DNA of 64,000 nucleotides, taken from NCBI RefSeq assembly GCF_900107245.1, contig NZ_FNPG01000007.1:91929-155928 (forward strand), written 5' to 3'. The position numbers were made by a program, and so were the translations under genes. This document shows positions 1 through 9,224 of the stretch, in pieces. The DNA is from Lachnobacterium bovis DSM 14045 (GTDB lineage: Bacteria > Bacillota > Clostridia > Lachnospirales > Lachnospiraceae). The notes below the pieces were generated by a model. It saw nothing but the letters and a program-made list of their open reading frames with translations, searched no databases and was not told where the DNA came from. How positions within the stretch are numbered: position 1 is the stretch's first letter; each line of letters opens with the position of its first letter.

Positions 1-142
1 TGATTTGCCAATTGAATCATCTGATGTAGGTGATAATAATCAGCAAACAGGTGAGGAACAAAATCAAGAACAACAAGAAGAGGCTAAGCGTCAACAAGAA
101 GAGGCTGCAGCCCAAGAACAAGCAAACCAAGCTCAACAATAG
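1..142 (+). CDS. C-terminal tail of an upstream dcw-cluster protein (5' truncated)
   Basis: The reading frame open from base 2 to the TAG at 140-142 gives 46 residues starting DLPIESSDVGD and ending in a Gln/Glu/Ala-rich tail. Codon use resembles the neighbouring genes, and the stop lies 38 bp before murD. In this cluster the gene before murD is usually mraY or a division penicillin-binding protein. The long hydrophilic tail does not look like the membrane end of MraY, so a penicillin-binding protein of the FtsI/SpoVD type is my guess. The visible part is too short to identify it. Confidence 0.55.
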   Translation, partial: DLPIESSDVGDNNQQTGEEQNQEQQEEAKRQQEEAAAQEQANQAQQ

Positions 143-180
143 AGTAAAATTTATAAATTTGTTTTTAACTGGAGGTCAAA

Positions 181-1539
181 ATGAAATTAGAAAATAATAA
201 AGTTTTAGTAGTTGGTACAGGTATAAGTGGAATAGCTGCCACAGAATTATTAATTGGAAAAGGCGTTCAAGCTACATTGTTTGACGGTAATAAAGATTTA
301 GATTTAAATAAGCTTTATGAAAGAGCACCAAAATTAAAAGAAGTTCCTATTATATTAGGTGAACTGGGAGATAAAATCAAAGAATTTGATGTTGCTGTAT
401 TAAGTCCAGGTGTTCCAACCGATTTGCCATTTGTAAATGAAATGAGAGACAATGGAATTAGCATCTGGGGCGAAATTGAACTTGCGTATTATTTTTCAAA
501 AGGATTAATTGGTGCTATTACAGGTACAAATGGAAAAACAACAACAACTGCTTTAACAGGAGAAATTTTGAAGAATTATTATAATGATGTAAAAGTAGTT
601 GGAAATATAGGAATTCCTTACACATCAGTTGCAAAAGATACAACAGAGAAGACAGTTACTATTGCAGAAATTAGTAGTTTTCAATTAGAGACAATTCATG
701 AATTTGCACCAAAAGTAACTGCAATTTTAAATATTACACCAGATCATTTAAATAGACATCATACAATGCAAAACTATATAGAAGCAAAAGAAGCTATTAC
801 AAAGAATCAGAAAGAGAATGATGTGACGGTTCTTAATTATGAAGATGAGGTTTTACGTGAGTTTGGTAAAACATTAAAGAATAAAGTTGTTTTCTTTAGC
901 AGTCAAAGAAAACTTGATAACGGATTTTATTTAGAAAATGATGTTATTTATAAAGCAGAAAATGGTGTAGCTAAGAGATTTATTCAGGTTGATGAACTTA
1001 ATTTATTAGGTGTTCATAACTTTGAAAATGTTATGGCGGCAAGTGCAGTAGCGTCTGCTATGGGTGTGCCAGAAGATAAAATCATTGAAGTATTAAAGAC
1101 ATTTCAAGCTGTTGAACATAGAATTGAATATGTTACAGAGAAAAAAGGTGTAAAATATTACAATGATTCAAAGGGAACTAATCCGGATGCTGCTATTAAA
1201 GGAATACAGGCAATGAATCGTCCAACATTTTTAATTGGAGGAGGATATGATAAAGATTCAGAATATGATGAATGGATTGAAAGCTTTGAGGGTAAAGTAA
1301 AAAAATTAGTTCTTATTGGACAAACAAAAGAAAAAATTGCTGAATGTGCAAAAAAACATAATTTTAATGATGTAGTATTACTTGACACGTTTGAAGAAGC
1401 AGTGAATTATTGTCACGATAATGCAGTAAATGGAGATGCTGTTTTACTATCACCAGCATGTGCAAGTTGGGGAATGTTTGCTAATTATGAAGAAAGAGGT
1501 AGAATATTTAAAGAATTAGTAAATAATTTCTGTGATTAA
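181..1539 (+). CDS. murD: UDP-N-acetylmuramoylalanine--D-glutamate ligase
   Basis: Cytoplasmic Mur ligase that adds D-glutamate to UDP-MurNAc-L-Ala using ATP. The 452-residue protein has the normal family length. An N-terminal Rossmann-like domain carries VGTGISGIAA (11-20) and SPGVP (75-79). The ATP-binding P-loop GTNGKTTTT is at 115-123, and the central ligase and C-terminal domains follow (HRIEY and the late SPACASWGMF region are recognisable). A GGAGG ribosome site sits 6-7 bp before the ATG. It is followed almost directly by ftsW (16 bp between the stop and the preferred ftsW start), so the two are probably co-transcribed in the wall/division cluster. Confidence 0.97.
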   Translation: MKLENNKVLVVGTGISGIAATELLIGKGVQATLFDGNKDLDLNKLYERAPKLKEVPIILGELGDKIKEFDVAVLSPGVPTDLPFVNEMRDNGISIWGEIELAYYFSKGLIGAITGTNGKTTTTALTGEILKNYYNDVKVVGNIGIPYTSVAKDTTEKTVTIAEISSFQLETIHEFAPKVTAILNITPDHLNRHHTMQNYIEAKEAITKNQKENDVTVLNYEDEVLREFGKTLKNKVVFFSSQRKLDNGFYLENDVIYKAENGVAKRFIQVDELNLLGVHNFENVMAASAVASAMGVPEDKIIEVLKTFQAVEHRIEYVTEKKGVKYYNDSKGTNPDAAIKGIQAMNRPTFLIGGGYDKDSEYDEWIESFEGKVKKLVLIGQTKEKIAECAKKHNFNDVVLLDTFEEAVNYCHDNAVNGDAVLLSPACASWGMFANYEERGRIFKELVNNFCD

Positions 1540-1555
1540 AGTCAGGGGGACTGTT

Positions 1556-2848
1556 ATGGCGAGTATAAAGAGTAAAAAAAACAAAGTTGTAGCTTCAAGG
1601 AAAGCTGCAACTGCATCAAAAAAAAGAACAACTTCAAGGGCCATTACCAGTACTCGAACTGTGCCAACAACAAGAGCATTAACAGACGAAGAGATAATTA
1701 GAAAAGCAAGAAATTCCAAATATAAATCGAGAATAAATGATAAAATAAAACCAAATACCATGAAAAATTATTTAGATTATAATTTTTTATTCATAATGTT
1801 TTTTTTGATTTGTTTTGGATTGATAATGCTTTATAGTACAAGTTATTATACAGGTTTAAATAAATTTAATGATCCTATGTTTTATATGAAAAAACAAATT
1901 CGATCAGTTGTTATAGGATTTATATTGATGTATTTTGTAATGAAAATAAACTATAAAGCATTAAGAAGATGGGCTTTCCCCTTATTGTGTTTTGCTACAT
2001 TTTTATGCTGTTTGGTTTTTGTACCAAAAATTGGTATTGTAAGAAATGGTTCAAGACGATGGATTGGTTTTGGAAGTTTTACAGTACAACCGTCAGAAAT
2101 TGCAAAAGTTTGTGTAATTATCTGGATGGCATATTTCCTTGAAAGAACTGCGAAAGAAGCAAAAGATGTAAAATACGTAATTAAAGCATTGGTTACGGTT
2201 TCAGTTGTTGTAGTAGAAATTGTTATTTCAAATTTAAGTACTGCTCTTATCGTGGTTGGTATAGCACTTGTTATGATTTATGTGGTGATAAAAAAATCAA
2301 AACAAATATTTGCAGTTTGTGGTTTCCTTTCAATTCTAGGAATAGCTGCAATTAAGCTTCAATCGTATAGAGGTGATCGATTAAAAGCATGGTTATCTCC
2401 TGAAAAAGCTGGAGCAAAAGGAGAACAAACATTACAAGGTTTATATGCAATTTGTTCAGGAGGCTTTTTGGGAAAAGGTCTTGGAAAAAGTATGCAAAAA
2501 ATGGGACGTTTACCAGAGGCTCAAAATGATATGATTTTTTCAATTATATGTGAAGAATTGGGAATATTTGGAGCTATTTGCTTAGTAGTATTATTTGTCT
2601 TGCTAATCTGGAGAATGATGATTATAGCTAATAATGCACCAGATTTATTTGGAACACTTATTGTTGTTGGGGTAATGGCACATATAGCTTTACAAGTTGT
2701 ACTAAATGTAGCTGTAGTAACAAATACAATTCCAAATACTGGTGTTACGTTACCGTTTGTAAGTTATGGAGGTACTTCAATCATTATTTTGATTGCGGAG
2801 ATGGGATTAGTTTTGTCAGTATCAAGAGGAATAAAATTTCAGAATTAG
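1556..2848 (+). CDS. ftsW: Peptidoglycan polymerase FtsW (SEDS family)
   Basis: Integral membrane glycosyltransferase of the divisome that polymerises lipid II together with a class B penicillin-binding protein. From this start the protein has 430 residues. The first 65 or so are a Lys/Arg/Thr-rich cytoplasmic tail, followed by about ten hydrophobic segments. SEDS landmarks are LMLYSTSYY in the first membrane segment, NGSRRWI and QPSEIAK, the GRLPEAQNDMIF motif in the large outer loop and LPFVSYGGTS near the end. The frame is open from a GTG at 1532 that overlaps murD. I prefer the ATG at 1556 because AGGGGGA (1544-1550) is correctly placed for it. murG, often next in such clusters, is absent here. 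Confidence 0.94.
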   Translation: MASIKSKKNKVVASRKAATASKKRTTSRAITSTRTVPTTRALTDEEIIRKARNSKYKSRINDKIKPNTMKNYLDYNFLFIMFFLICFGLIMLYSTSYYTGLNKFNDPMFYMKKQIRSVVIGFILMYFVMKINYKALRRWAFPLLCFATFLCCLVFVPKIGIVRNGSRRWIGFGSFTVQPSEIAKVCVIIWMAYFLERTAKEAKDVKYVIKALVTVSVVVVEIVISNLSTALIVVGIALVMIYVVIKKSKQIFAVCGFLSILGIAAIKLQSYRGDRLKAWLSPEKAGAKGEQTLQGLYAICSGGFLGKGLGKSMQKMGRLPEAQNDMIFSIICEELGIFGAICLVVLFVLLIWRMMIIANNAPDLFGTLIVVGVMAHIALQVVLNVAVVTNTIPNTGVTLPFVSYGGTSIIILIAEMGLVLSVSRGIKFQN

Positions 2849-2870
2849 GTTTTTATGAGGTATCTAGATT

Positions 2871-3749
2871 ATGCGAAAAAAAATAAAAATTGAAGAAATA
2901 GAAAATCTTGCACTAGATGATACAACAACAAAAAAAGATAATGATAAAAGTGATAAACACAAAATTAACAAAATAAATTATAATGGAATTGGTAATGACG
3001 TGGAGTCAAAAAGTAAAGCAGTAAATCTATATTCAATTCCCAAACCATTAAAAATTCTTTTGGGAATTGTTATGGTATTGCTTGTGATTTTTATTGTCTT
3101 GTGCTCTGTTTTTAAGTTAAAAAAAGTCGAGATAGAGGGCAATACATTATATGACAACGAGAAAATAAAAAAAGTTGTTTTGAATGATAGTAATAGTTGG
3201 AATACACTTTATGTTTTTATAAAATATCGGATGACGAATACAAAAGATACTCCATTTATTGATAAAATGAACATAAAAATGGTTAATCCGACAACACTAA
3301 AGATTAATGTTTGTGAAAAGGAGATGTTAGGATATATTTATATTCCTGCGATAGATTCAAATGCTTATTTTGATAAAGATGGAATAGTAATAGAGTTGTC
3401 AAAAAGAATAATTCCTAACGTCCCAAAGGTGGATGGGTTATCGTGCGCAAAAGTTGTGCAATATGAAAAGTTACCAGTAGCATCAAGTAAATTGAAGGAT
3501 TTGCTGGCACTTACTAGATCTTTAAAAAAATATAAAATTCCACCAGACCTGATAGTATACTTAAAAGATGACACTCCTAGTTTAAAATATAAGGATGTAG
3601 AAGTTCCTTTAGGAAAAACAGTTGAATACACTCCTAAAATAGAACGTCTTTGTCAGATATTGAAGTCTTTAAATAATATGAAAGGTGTGTTACACTTAGA
3701 TAAGTGGAACAGTGGGGACAGTAATATTATTTTTGAAAAGACTCAATAG
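2871..3749 (+). CDS. divIB: Cell division protein DivIB/FtsQ
   Basis: Bitopic divisome protein of 292 residues. The cytoplasmic N-terminus (1-58) is charged and low in complexity. One membrane helix (about 62-84, LLGIVMVLLVIFIVLCSVF) is followed by a POTRA domain starting FKLKKVEIEGNTLYDNEKIKK, the classic entry to the FtsQ POTRA fold, and then the beta domain. DivIB scaffolds FtsL and DivIC/FtsB at the septum. The gene begins 22 bp after ftsW with a weak TGAGG ribosome site. The assignment rests on the POTRA motif, the topology and the position between ftsW and ftsZ, since the family is poorly conserved in sequence. Confidence 0.88.
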   Translation: MRKKIKIEEIENLALDDTTTKKDNDKSDKHKINKINYNGIGNDVESKSKAVNLYSIPKPLKILLGIVMVLLVIFIVLCSVFKLKKVEIEGNTLYDNEKIKKVVLNDSNSWNTLYVFIKYRMTNTKDTPFIDKMNIKMVNPTTLKINVCEKEMLGYIYIPAIDSNAYFDKDGIVIELSKRIIPNVPKVDGLSCAKVVQYEKLPVASSKLKDLLALTRSLKKYKIPPDLIVYLKDDTPSLKYKDVEVPLGKTVEYTPKIERLCQILKSLNNMKGVLHLDKWNSGDSNIIFEKTQ

Positions 3750-3801
3750 TGTTTATCGACTTGATTATATTAAATAATTAGATAAAATGAACAATTTATT
3801 G

Positions 3802-3830
3802 TTGATTATTTTTGGAAAAAATTATATTAT
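3802..3830 (+). promoter_or_regulatory. Candidate sigma-A promoter for ftsZ
   Basis: TTGATT (3802-3807), a 17-bp spacer and TATTAT (3825-3830) lie in the 233-bp space between divIB and ftsZ. A separate ftsZ promoter is common in Firmicutes. It would leave a leader of about 145 nt. Seen by eye only. Confidence 0.5.
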
Positions 3831-3982
3831 TATTTATATAGGTGTTTGTTGGTAAAAAAATATTAAAATAACAGGCGCTATGGATGTTTCTATTATTGAA
3901 TATAAGGGGTAAGCAAACGTTATTCACATTGTGGAAACTGAATCCATATTTATAATACGGGAGAGAAAGAGGAGGATGGACT

Positions 3983-5251
3983 TTGCTTGAAATTAAACAA
4001 ACTGAGACAGATGCTAGCGCAAAAATAATAGTAGTTGGTGTAGGTGGCGCTGGTAATAATGCTGTTAATAGAATGGTAGATGAGAATATTGAAGGTGTAG
4101 AATTTATAGGTGTTAATACAGATTCTCAGGCTCTACAATTATGCAAAGCACCAACATTAATTCAAATTGGAGAAAAATTAACTAAAGGGTTAGGCGCTGG
4201 AGCTCAACCTGAGATTGGACAAAAAGCTGCAGAAGAAAGTGCAGAAGAATTGACAGCGGCAATTAAGAATGCTGACATGGTATTTGTTACATGTGGAATG
4301 GGTGGCGGAACTGGTACAGGTGCTGCACCAGTAGTGGCTAAAATTGCTAAAGAGCAAGGAATCCTTACTGTCGGCGTAGTTACTAAGCCATTTAGATTTG
4401 AAGCTAAACAAAGAATGATTAATGCTGTTGGTGGAATTGATAGACTTAAAGACAGTGTAGATACATTAATTGTAATCCCAAATGATAAATTATTAGAGAT
4501 TGTTGATAGAAGAACAACTATGCCAGATGCTTTAAAGAAGGCAGATGAGGTTTTACAACAGGCAGTACAGGGAATTACAGATTTGATTAATGTTCCATCT
4601 TTAATTAACTTAGATTTTGCAGATGTTCAGACTGTAATGAAAGATAAAGGATTAGCACATATCGGTATTGGTACAGCTAAGGGAGATGATAAAGCAATCG
4701 AAGCTGTTAAACTTGCTGTGGCTTCTCCATTATTAGAGACTACGATTAACGGCGCATCACATGTAATTATTAATATTTCAGGTGATATTTCATTAGTTGA
4801 TGCAAATGATGCTGCTACATATGTCGAAGAACTTGCAGGTTCAGATGCTAATATAATTTTTGGTGCTAAATATGATGAATCTATGACAGATGAAACAATT
4901 ATTACAGTAATTGCTACTGGCTTAGAGGAAGTTGATGCAGATAGAGTAAGAATTGGTGCAATGGGTGGAGCTTCGGCTAACAATAGTGCTAATTCAAATG
5001 GATTTGTCAGATATTCTCAACCACAGAATGCTTATTCACAACAGAATTCGCGCCCATCAGGTGTTAATTATGGTTTTGGTTCAGATTCTGTAGGTAATGT
5101 TGGAAATATGCGTTCAAATAATACTTCGGCATATAACAATAATTCGCAAGATTCTGTATACGGTTCATTACAGAAACCACGTCAACCAGAAAGTACAGTT
5201 TCACCGGTTGAAATTAGTATTCCAGATTTTTTAAAAAGTTCTAGAAAATAA
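3983..5251 (+). CDS. ftsZ: Cell division GTPase FtsZ
   Basis: Tubulin-like GTPase that polymerises into the Z-ring at midcell. The 422-residue protein has the N-terminal [15 protein letters not shown] phosphate loop, the tubulin signature GGGTGTGAA at 107-115 and an NxDxxD-type T7 loop (NLDFADV). A Asn/Ser-rich flexible linker follows from about 330, and the conserved C-terminal peptide [11 protein letters not shown], which docks SepF or other anchors, ends the protein. The start is a TTG, supported by AGGAGG at 3970-3975 with 7 bp spacing and by the MLEIK N-terminus usual in this family. No ftsA is present nearby. A hairpin terminator follows, so ftsZ ends the cluster. Confidence 0.98.
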   Translation: MLEIKQTETDASAKIIVVGVGGAGNNAVNRMVDENIEGVEFIGVNTDSQALQLCKAPTLIQIGEKLTKGLGAGAQPEIGQKAAEESAEELTAAIKNADMVFVTCGMGGGTGTGAAPVVAKIAKEQGILTVGVVTKPFRFEAKQRMINAVGGIDRLKDSVDTLIVIPNDKLLEIVDRRTTMPDALKKADEVLQQAVQGITDLINVPSLINLDFADVQTVMKDKGLAHIGIGTAKGDDKAIEAVKLAVASPLLETTINGASHVIINISGDISLVDANDAATYVEELAGSDANIIFGAKYDESMTDETIITVIATGLEEVDADRVRIGAMGGASANNSANSNGFVRYSQPQNAYSQQNSRPSGVNYGFGSDSVGNVGNMRSNNTSAYNNNSQDSVYGSLQKPRQPESTVSPVEISIPDFLKSSRK

Positions 5252-5261
5252 GAAATAATAA

Positions 5262-5296
5262 CTCCAAAGTATGATTTGTCATATTTTGGAGTTTTG
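5262..5296 (+). terminator. Rho-independent terminator after ftsZ
   Basis: A 13-bp stem (5262-5274 with 5279-5291, one G-U pair) with the loop TTTG is followed by TTTTGTTG. It closes the dcw transcript. Confidence 0.85.
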
Positions 5297-5526
5297 TTGT
5301 AGTAACAAGAAAAATTAATCACCTGCTAAATTATAGATTAGTACAACAAGGATGGTTGTTGATATAAAATTTAACATTTAAAAATAAAACTTTATATTAA
5401 TATTTAAAATTTTATTTTTTATTGTTTTCGAAATTATAAAAATATAACAAAAATTCTATATTTTATCAAAAAAGAGATTCCGAAATACAAAATAAAGGTA
5501 ATGCATTGCCAAGGAGGGGGATGTTT

Positions 5527-7179
5527 ATGTTACTAGAGTTTTTGGGAGCCGATCATGAAGTAACAGGAAGTTGCCACTATATTAGTTTTAACGGAATTAA
5601 TATTTTAGTAGATTGTGGAATGGAGCAAGGACCAGATATTTATGTTAATCAAGAAATACCTGTAAATGCGACATTAATTGATTATATTTTTATAACACAC
5701 GCTCATATTGATCATTCGGGATTATTGCCATTACTTTATAATCATGGATTTAGAGGTAAGATTTATGCAACAAAAGCGACATGTGAATTATGTAACATTA
5801 TGTTAAAGGATTCTGCCCATATTCAAGAGTTTGAAGCAGAATGGAAAAACAGAAAAGCTAAAAGAGCCGGAAAAGAAAAAGTAATCCCAATGTACACAGT
5901 AGAAGATGCAGTGGGAGTTATGGATTTTTTTATTCCTTGTGAATATAATCAAAAAATAAAAATAACTGAAGGTTTAGAAGTTAGATTTATAGATGCAGGT
6001 CACTTGTTAGGCTCTTCATCAATTGAGATGTGGATTACGGAAGAAGATAAAAATAGATATGTCCAAGATTTAATGGAAAATGAAAAGTATATTACAAAAA
6101 AAATTGTTTTTTCAGGGGATATAGGAAGTGGAAATAGACCATTAATTAAGAATCCCGAATATATTAAAACTGCCGATTATGTGATAATGGAATCAACATA
6201 TGGAAACAGAAATCATCAAGTATCTGTAGATTATGCATATGCGTTGGCAAAGGTTATTAAAGACACATTTGAAAAAGGCGGAAATGTTGTTATTCCTGCT
6301 TTTGCGGTTGGTAGAACACAAGAGTTATTGTATTTTTTACGAAGAATAAAAACTGAAAGTATTTTGCCAGAATATGAAGATTTTGAGGTTTACATTGATA
6401 GTCCACTTGCTATTGAAGCAACAAATATATTCCATAAAAATGTAGTAGATTGTTTTAATAAAGAAGCAAGTAAATTAATAATGTCTGGAGTTAATCCACT
6501 TAAATTTCCTCAATTAAAAGTGGCTACAACGAGTGATGATTCAAGAGCTATAAATTTCATTGATAATCCAAAAGTGATTATTTCAGCATCAGGAATGTGT
6601 GAGGCTGGAAGAATAAGGCATCATTTGAAACATAATCTCTGGAGAAAAGAGTCAACGATTGTTTTTGTCGGTTATCAAGTACCAGGAACACTTGGATATA
6701 GTTTGTTGAATGGCACTAAGAAAGTTAGATTGTTTGGTGAGGAAATTGATGTAAGGGCAAGAATTTTGAATTTGCCTGGAATAAGTGGGCATGCGGATAA
6801 AGATCATTTAATAAAATGGATAAGCCAATTTAAAGATAGTCATCCAAAGAAAGTATTTGTTGTACATGGGCAAGATCAAGTTACTGATATTTTTGCAGAT
6901 ACAATTACTAGAGAAGTCGGTTTTTCTGCGATTGCACCATATAGTGGTGATACGTACGATTTACTTACAGGAGAGTGCATAAAAAAAGGTCAAAAGATAA
7001 AAGCAAAAACAAGTGACAAAAAGAAAGAACGTACATATTCATCACAAGTATTTGCAAGACTTGTTGCTATGGGGGAGCGTTTGATGGCTGTTATTATGAA
7101 AAATGAAGGTGTAGCAAATAAAGATTTGGCAAAATTTGCTGATCAGATAAAGGCATTGTGTGATAAATGGGATAGATGA
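5527..7179 (+). CDS. Metallo-beta-lactamase/beta-CASP RNA-processing exonuclease (CPSF/YSH1-like)
   Basis: Zinc-dependent nuclease of the beta-CASP group, related to the cleavage subunits of CPSF and to archaeal and bacterial RNA-processing exonucleases. The predicted 550-residue cytoplasmic protein has the metal motif HAHIDH at 58-63, an FIDAGHLLGS region, VFSGDIG, the beta-CASP motif SASGMCEAGRIRHH and a late ISGHADKDHL histidine motif. A roughly 90-residue lysine-rich C-terminal extension follows. The ATG at 5527 is chosen because AAGGAGGGGG ends 6 bp upstream. An in-frame TTG at 5506 would put the ribosome site inside the gene. It stands alone between two terminators. RNA rather than DNA as substrate is inferred from the family. 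Confidence 0.88.
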   Translation: MLLEFLGADHEVTGSCHYISFNGINILVDCGMEQGPDIYVNQEIPVNATLIDYIFITHAHIDHSGLLPLLYNHGFRGKIYATKATCELCNIMLKDSAHIQEFEAEWKNRKAKRAGKEKVIPMYTVEDAVGVMDFFIPCEYNQKIKITEGLEVRFIDAGHLLGSSSIEMWITEEDKNRYVQDLMENEKYITKKIVFSGDIGSGNRPLIKNPEYIKTADYVIMESTYGNRNHQVSVDYAYALAKVIKDTFEKGGNVVIPAFAVGRTQELLYFLRRIKTESILPEYEDFEVYIDSPLAIEATNIFHKNVVDCFNKEASKLIMSGVNPLKFPQLKVATTSDDSRAINFIDNPKVIISASGMCEAGRIRHHLKHNLWRKESTIVFVGYQVPGTLGYSLLNGTKKVRLFGEEIDVRARILNLPGISGHADKDHLIKWISQFKDSHPKKVFVVHGQDQVTDIFADTITREVGFSAIAPYSGDTYDLLTGECIKKGQKIKAKTSDKKKERTYSSQVFARLVAMGERLMAVIMKNEGVANKDLAKFADQIKALCDKWDR

Positions 7180-7242
7180 ATATAGGGTGACAAATGTACA
7201 TAATAAAACTATAAAATAAAAGTTGTTGTTAATTGATAATTG

Positions 7243-7274
7243 CCCTTCTTACTAAAAAAATAGTAAGGAGGGTA
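7243..7274 (+). terminator. Hairpin terminator after the beta-CASP nuclease gene
   Basis: A 12-bp stem (7243-7254 with 7261-7272, one G-U pair) has a six-A loop. The following T-tract is poor (TATTTG), so efficiency is uncertain. Confidence 0.65.
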
Positions 7275-7322
7275 TTTGTATGAATGATTTTATTTCTTTT
7301 CTATAAAAAAATGTATCTCACA

Positions 7323-7352
7323 TTGACAATCGTTTTATTCCTATAGTAAAAT
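7323..7352 (+). promoter_or_regulatory. Sigma-A promoter for argS
   Basis: TTGACA (7323-7328), an 18-bp spacer and TAAAAT (7347-7352), with argS starting 43 bp downstream. The leader is too short for a T-box. Confidence 0.7.
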
Positions 7353-7394
7353 AAAAAAAGTATGTTAAAATTCAAGAAAAATTAGGAGGCCAAA

Positions 7395-9188
7395 ATGGTT
7401 AAGGTTATAGATTTAATTTCAGAAGAAGTAGTTAAAGCTTTTGTTGAAGCCGGCTATGATTCAAAATACGGTAAAGTTACTTTATCTAACAGACCGGATT
7501 TATGTGAATATCAATGTAATGGAGCAATGGCAGCTGCTAAAGAATATCATTGTGCACCGTTTATGATTGCAGATAAGGTAGCAGAAAGATTAGCAGAAAA
7601 TGACATGTTTTCTCAGGTGGATTCTGTCAAACCAGGATTTTTGAATATGAAATTAAACAATGATTATTTGGCAGATTATTTAAATAAAATGCAGAAAGAT
7701 GAAGAAAGATTAGGATGTGACAAAGTTTCTAATCCTTCTACAATTATGGTTGATTATGGCGGACCAAATGTTGCTAAACCCCTTCACGTAGGACATCTTC
7801 GTTCTGCTGTAATAGGTGAAAGTGTTAAGCGATTGGCTAAATTTATGGGCAATAATGTAATAGGTGATGTTCACTTGGGCGATTGGGGACTTCAAATGGG
7901 TCTTATTATTACTGAATTAAAACTACGTAAGCCAGAATTGGTTTATTTTGATGATTCGTATGATGGCGAATACCCAACAGAACCACCATTTACAATTTCA
8001 GAATTAGAAGAGATTTATCCAACTGCTAGTGGAAAGTCAAAAGAAGATCCAAAATACAAAGAAGCTGCGATGCAGGCAACTTTTGAATTGCAAAGCGGAA
8101 GAAAAGGCTATAGAGCATTGCTTAAACATATTTTAGATGTTTCAGTAACTGACTTGAAAAGAAACTACGAAAAATTAAATGTTTCATTTGATTTATGGAA
8201 AGGTGAATCTGATGCACAGCCATATATTCCAGATATGGTTAAAAAAATGAAGGAAGATGGATTTGCATATATCAGTGATGGTGCATTAGTCGTTGATGTT
8301 AAAGAAGAAACAGATACTAAAGAAGTTCCACCATGTATGATTCTTAAATCAGACGGAGCATCTTTATATAACACAACAGATCTTGCTACAATGGTATGGA
8401 GAATGAAAGATTATAATCCTTCTAAACTAATTTATGTAGTAGATAAAAGACAGGAATTATATTTCACACAGGTATTTAGATGTGCTAAGAAGACAGGTAT
8501 TGTAGGAAAAGATACAGAACTTAAATTCTTAGGTTTCGGTACAATGAATGGTAAAGATGGTAAGCCTTTCAAAACTCGTGAAGGTGGAGTTATGCGTCTA
8601 GAGTATCTTTTAAAGAGCATTAATGAGCAGATGTATAATAAAATCTTAGAGAACAAAAAGAACAAAGAAGAAATTGATTTTGATGAAAACGAGGCAAAGA
8701 AGGTTTCGGAAGAAGTTGCTCTTGCAGCTATTAAATATGGAGATTTATCAAATCAGGCAAGTAAAGATTATATTTTCGATATAGATAGATTTATTTCGTT
8801 TGAGGGAAATACGGGACCATATATTTTATATACAATAGTTCGTATTAAATCAATTTTAGCAAAATATAATGCTGAGCAAAAAGATGCAAAAGAGTGTGCA
8901 ACTAAAATTAAGGGAGCTCATTCTAAATCAGAAAAAGATTTAATGTTGGCTCTTGTAAAATTCAATGCTGTAATGGAAAATGCATATGAAGAAGTTGCAC
9001 CACATAAAATTTGTGCGTTTATATATGAATTAGCAAATGCATTTAATAGTTTTTATCACAATAATAAAATTTTAGCTGAAGAAAATGAAGAAATAAAAAC
9101 ATCATATATTGCTTTATTACTTTTAACAAAAGATGTATTAGAAAAATGTATTGATGTATTAGGTTTTTCTGCGCCAGAAAGAATGTAG
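7395..9188 (+). CDS. argS: Arginyl-tRNA synthetase
   Basis: Class I aminoacyl-tRNA synthetase charging tRNA-Arg; 597 residues, normal size. It has the N-terminal Add-1-like domain (to about 115) and the HIGH-type motif HVGH at 131-134 inside KPLHVGHLRS. As in most ArgRS proteins the KMSKS loop is replaced, here by GKPFKTREGG. The C-terminal DALR anticodon-binding domain begins around SFEGNTGPYILYT. AGGAGG lies 5 bp before the ATG. Its own promoter is upstream and prfC follows after 36 bp, so the two may be co-transcribed. Confidence 0.97.
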   Translation: MVKVIDLISEEVVKAFVEAGYDSKYGKVTLSNRPDLCEYQCNGAMAAAKEYHCAPFMIADKVAERLAENDMFSQVDSVKPGFLNMKLNNDYLADYLNKMQKDEERLGCDKVSNPSTIMVDYGGPNVAKPLHVGHLRSAVIGESVKRLAKFMGNNVIGDVHLGDWGLQMGLIITELKLRKPELVYFDDSYDGEYPTEPPFTISELEEIYPTASGKSKEDPKYKEAAMQATFELQSGRKGYRALLKHILDVSVTDLKRNYEKLNVSFDLWKGESDAQPYIPDMVKKMKEDGFAYISDGALVVDVKEETDTKEVPPCMILKSDGASLYNTTDLATMVWRMKDYNPSKLIYVVDKRQELYFTQVFRCAKKTGIVGKDTELKFLGFGTMNGKDGKPFKTREGGVMRLEYLLKSINEQMYNKILENKKNKEEIDFDENEAKKVSEEVALAAIKYGDLSNQASKDYIFDIDRFISFEGNTGPYILYTIVRIKSILAKYNAEQKDAKECATKIKGAHSKSEKDLMLALVKFNAVMENAYEEVAPHKICAFIYELANAFNSFYHNNKILAEENEEIKTSYIALLLLTKDVLEKCIDVLGFSAPERM

Positions 9189-9224
9189 TAAATAGAAAAT
9201 ATCAAATGTAGTTCGGAGGATATT

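Noticed and set aside
1532..1555. GTG start of ftsW overlapping murD
   Set aside because: The ribosome site AGGGGGA lies downstream of it and fits the ATG at 1556.
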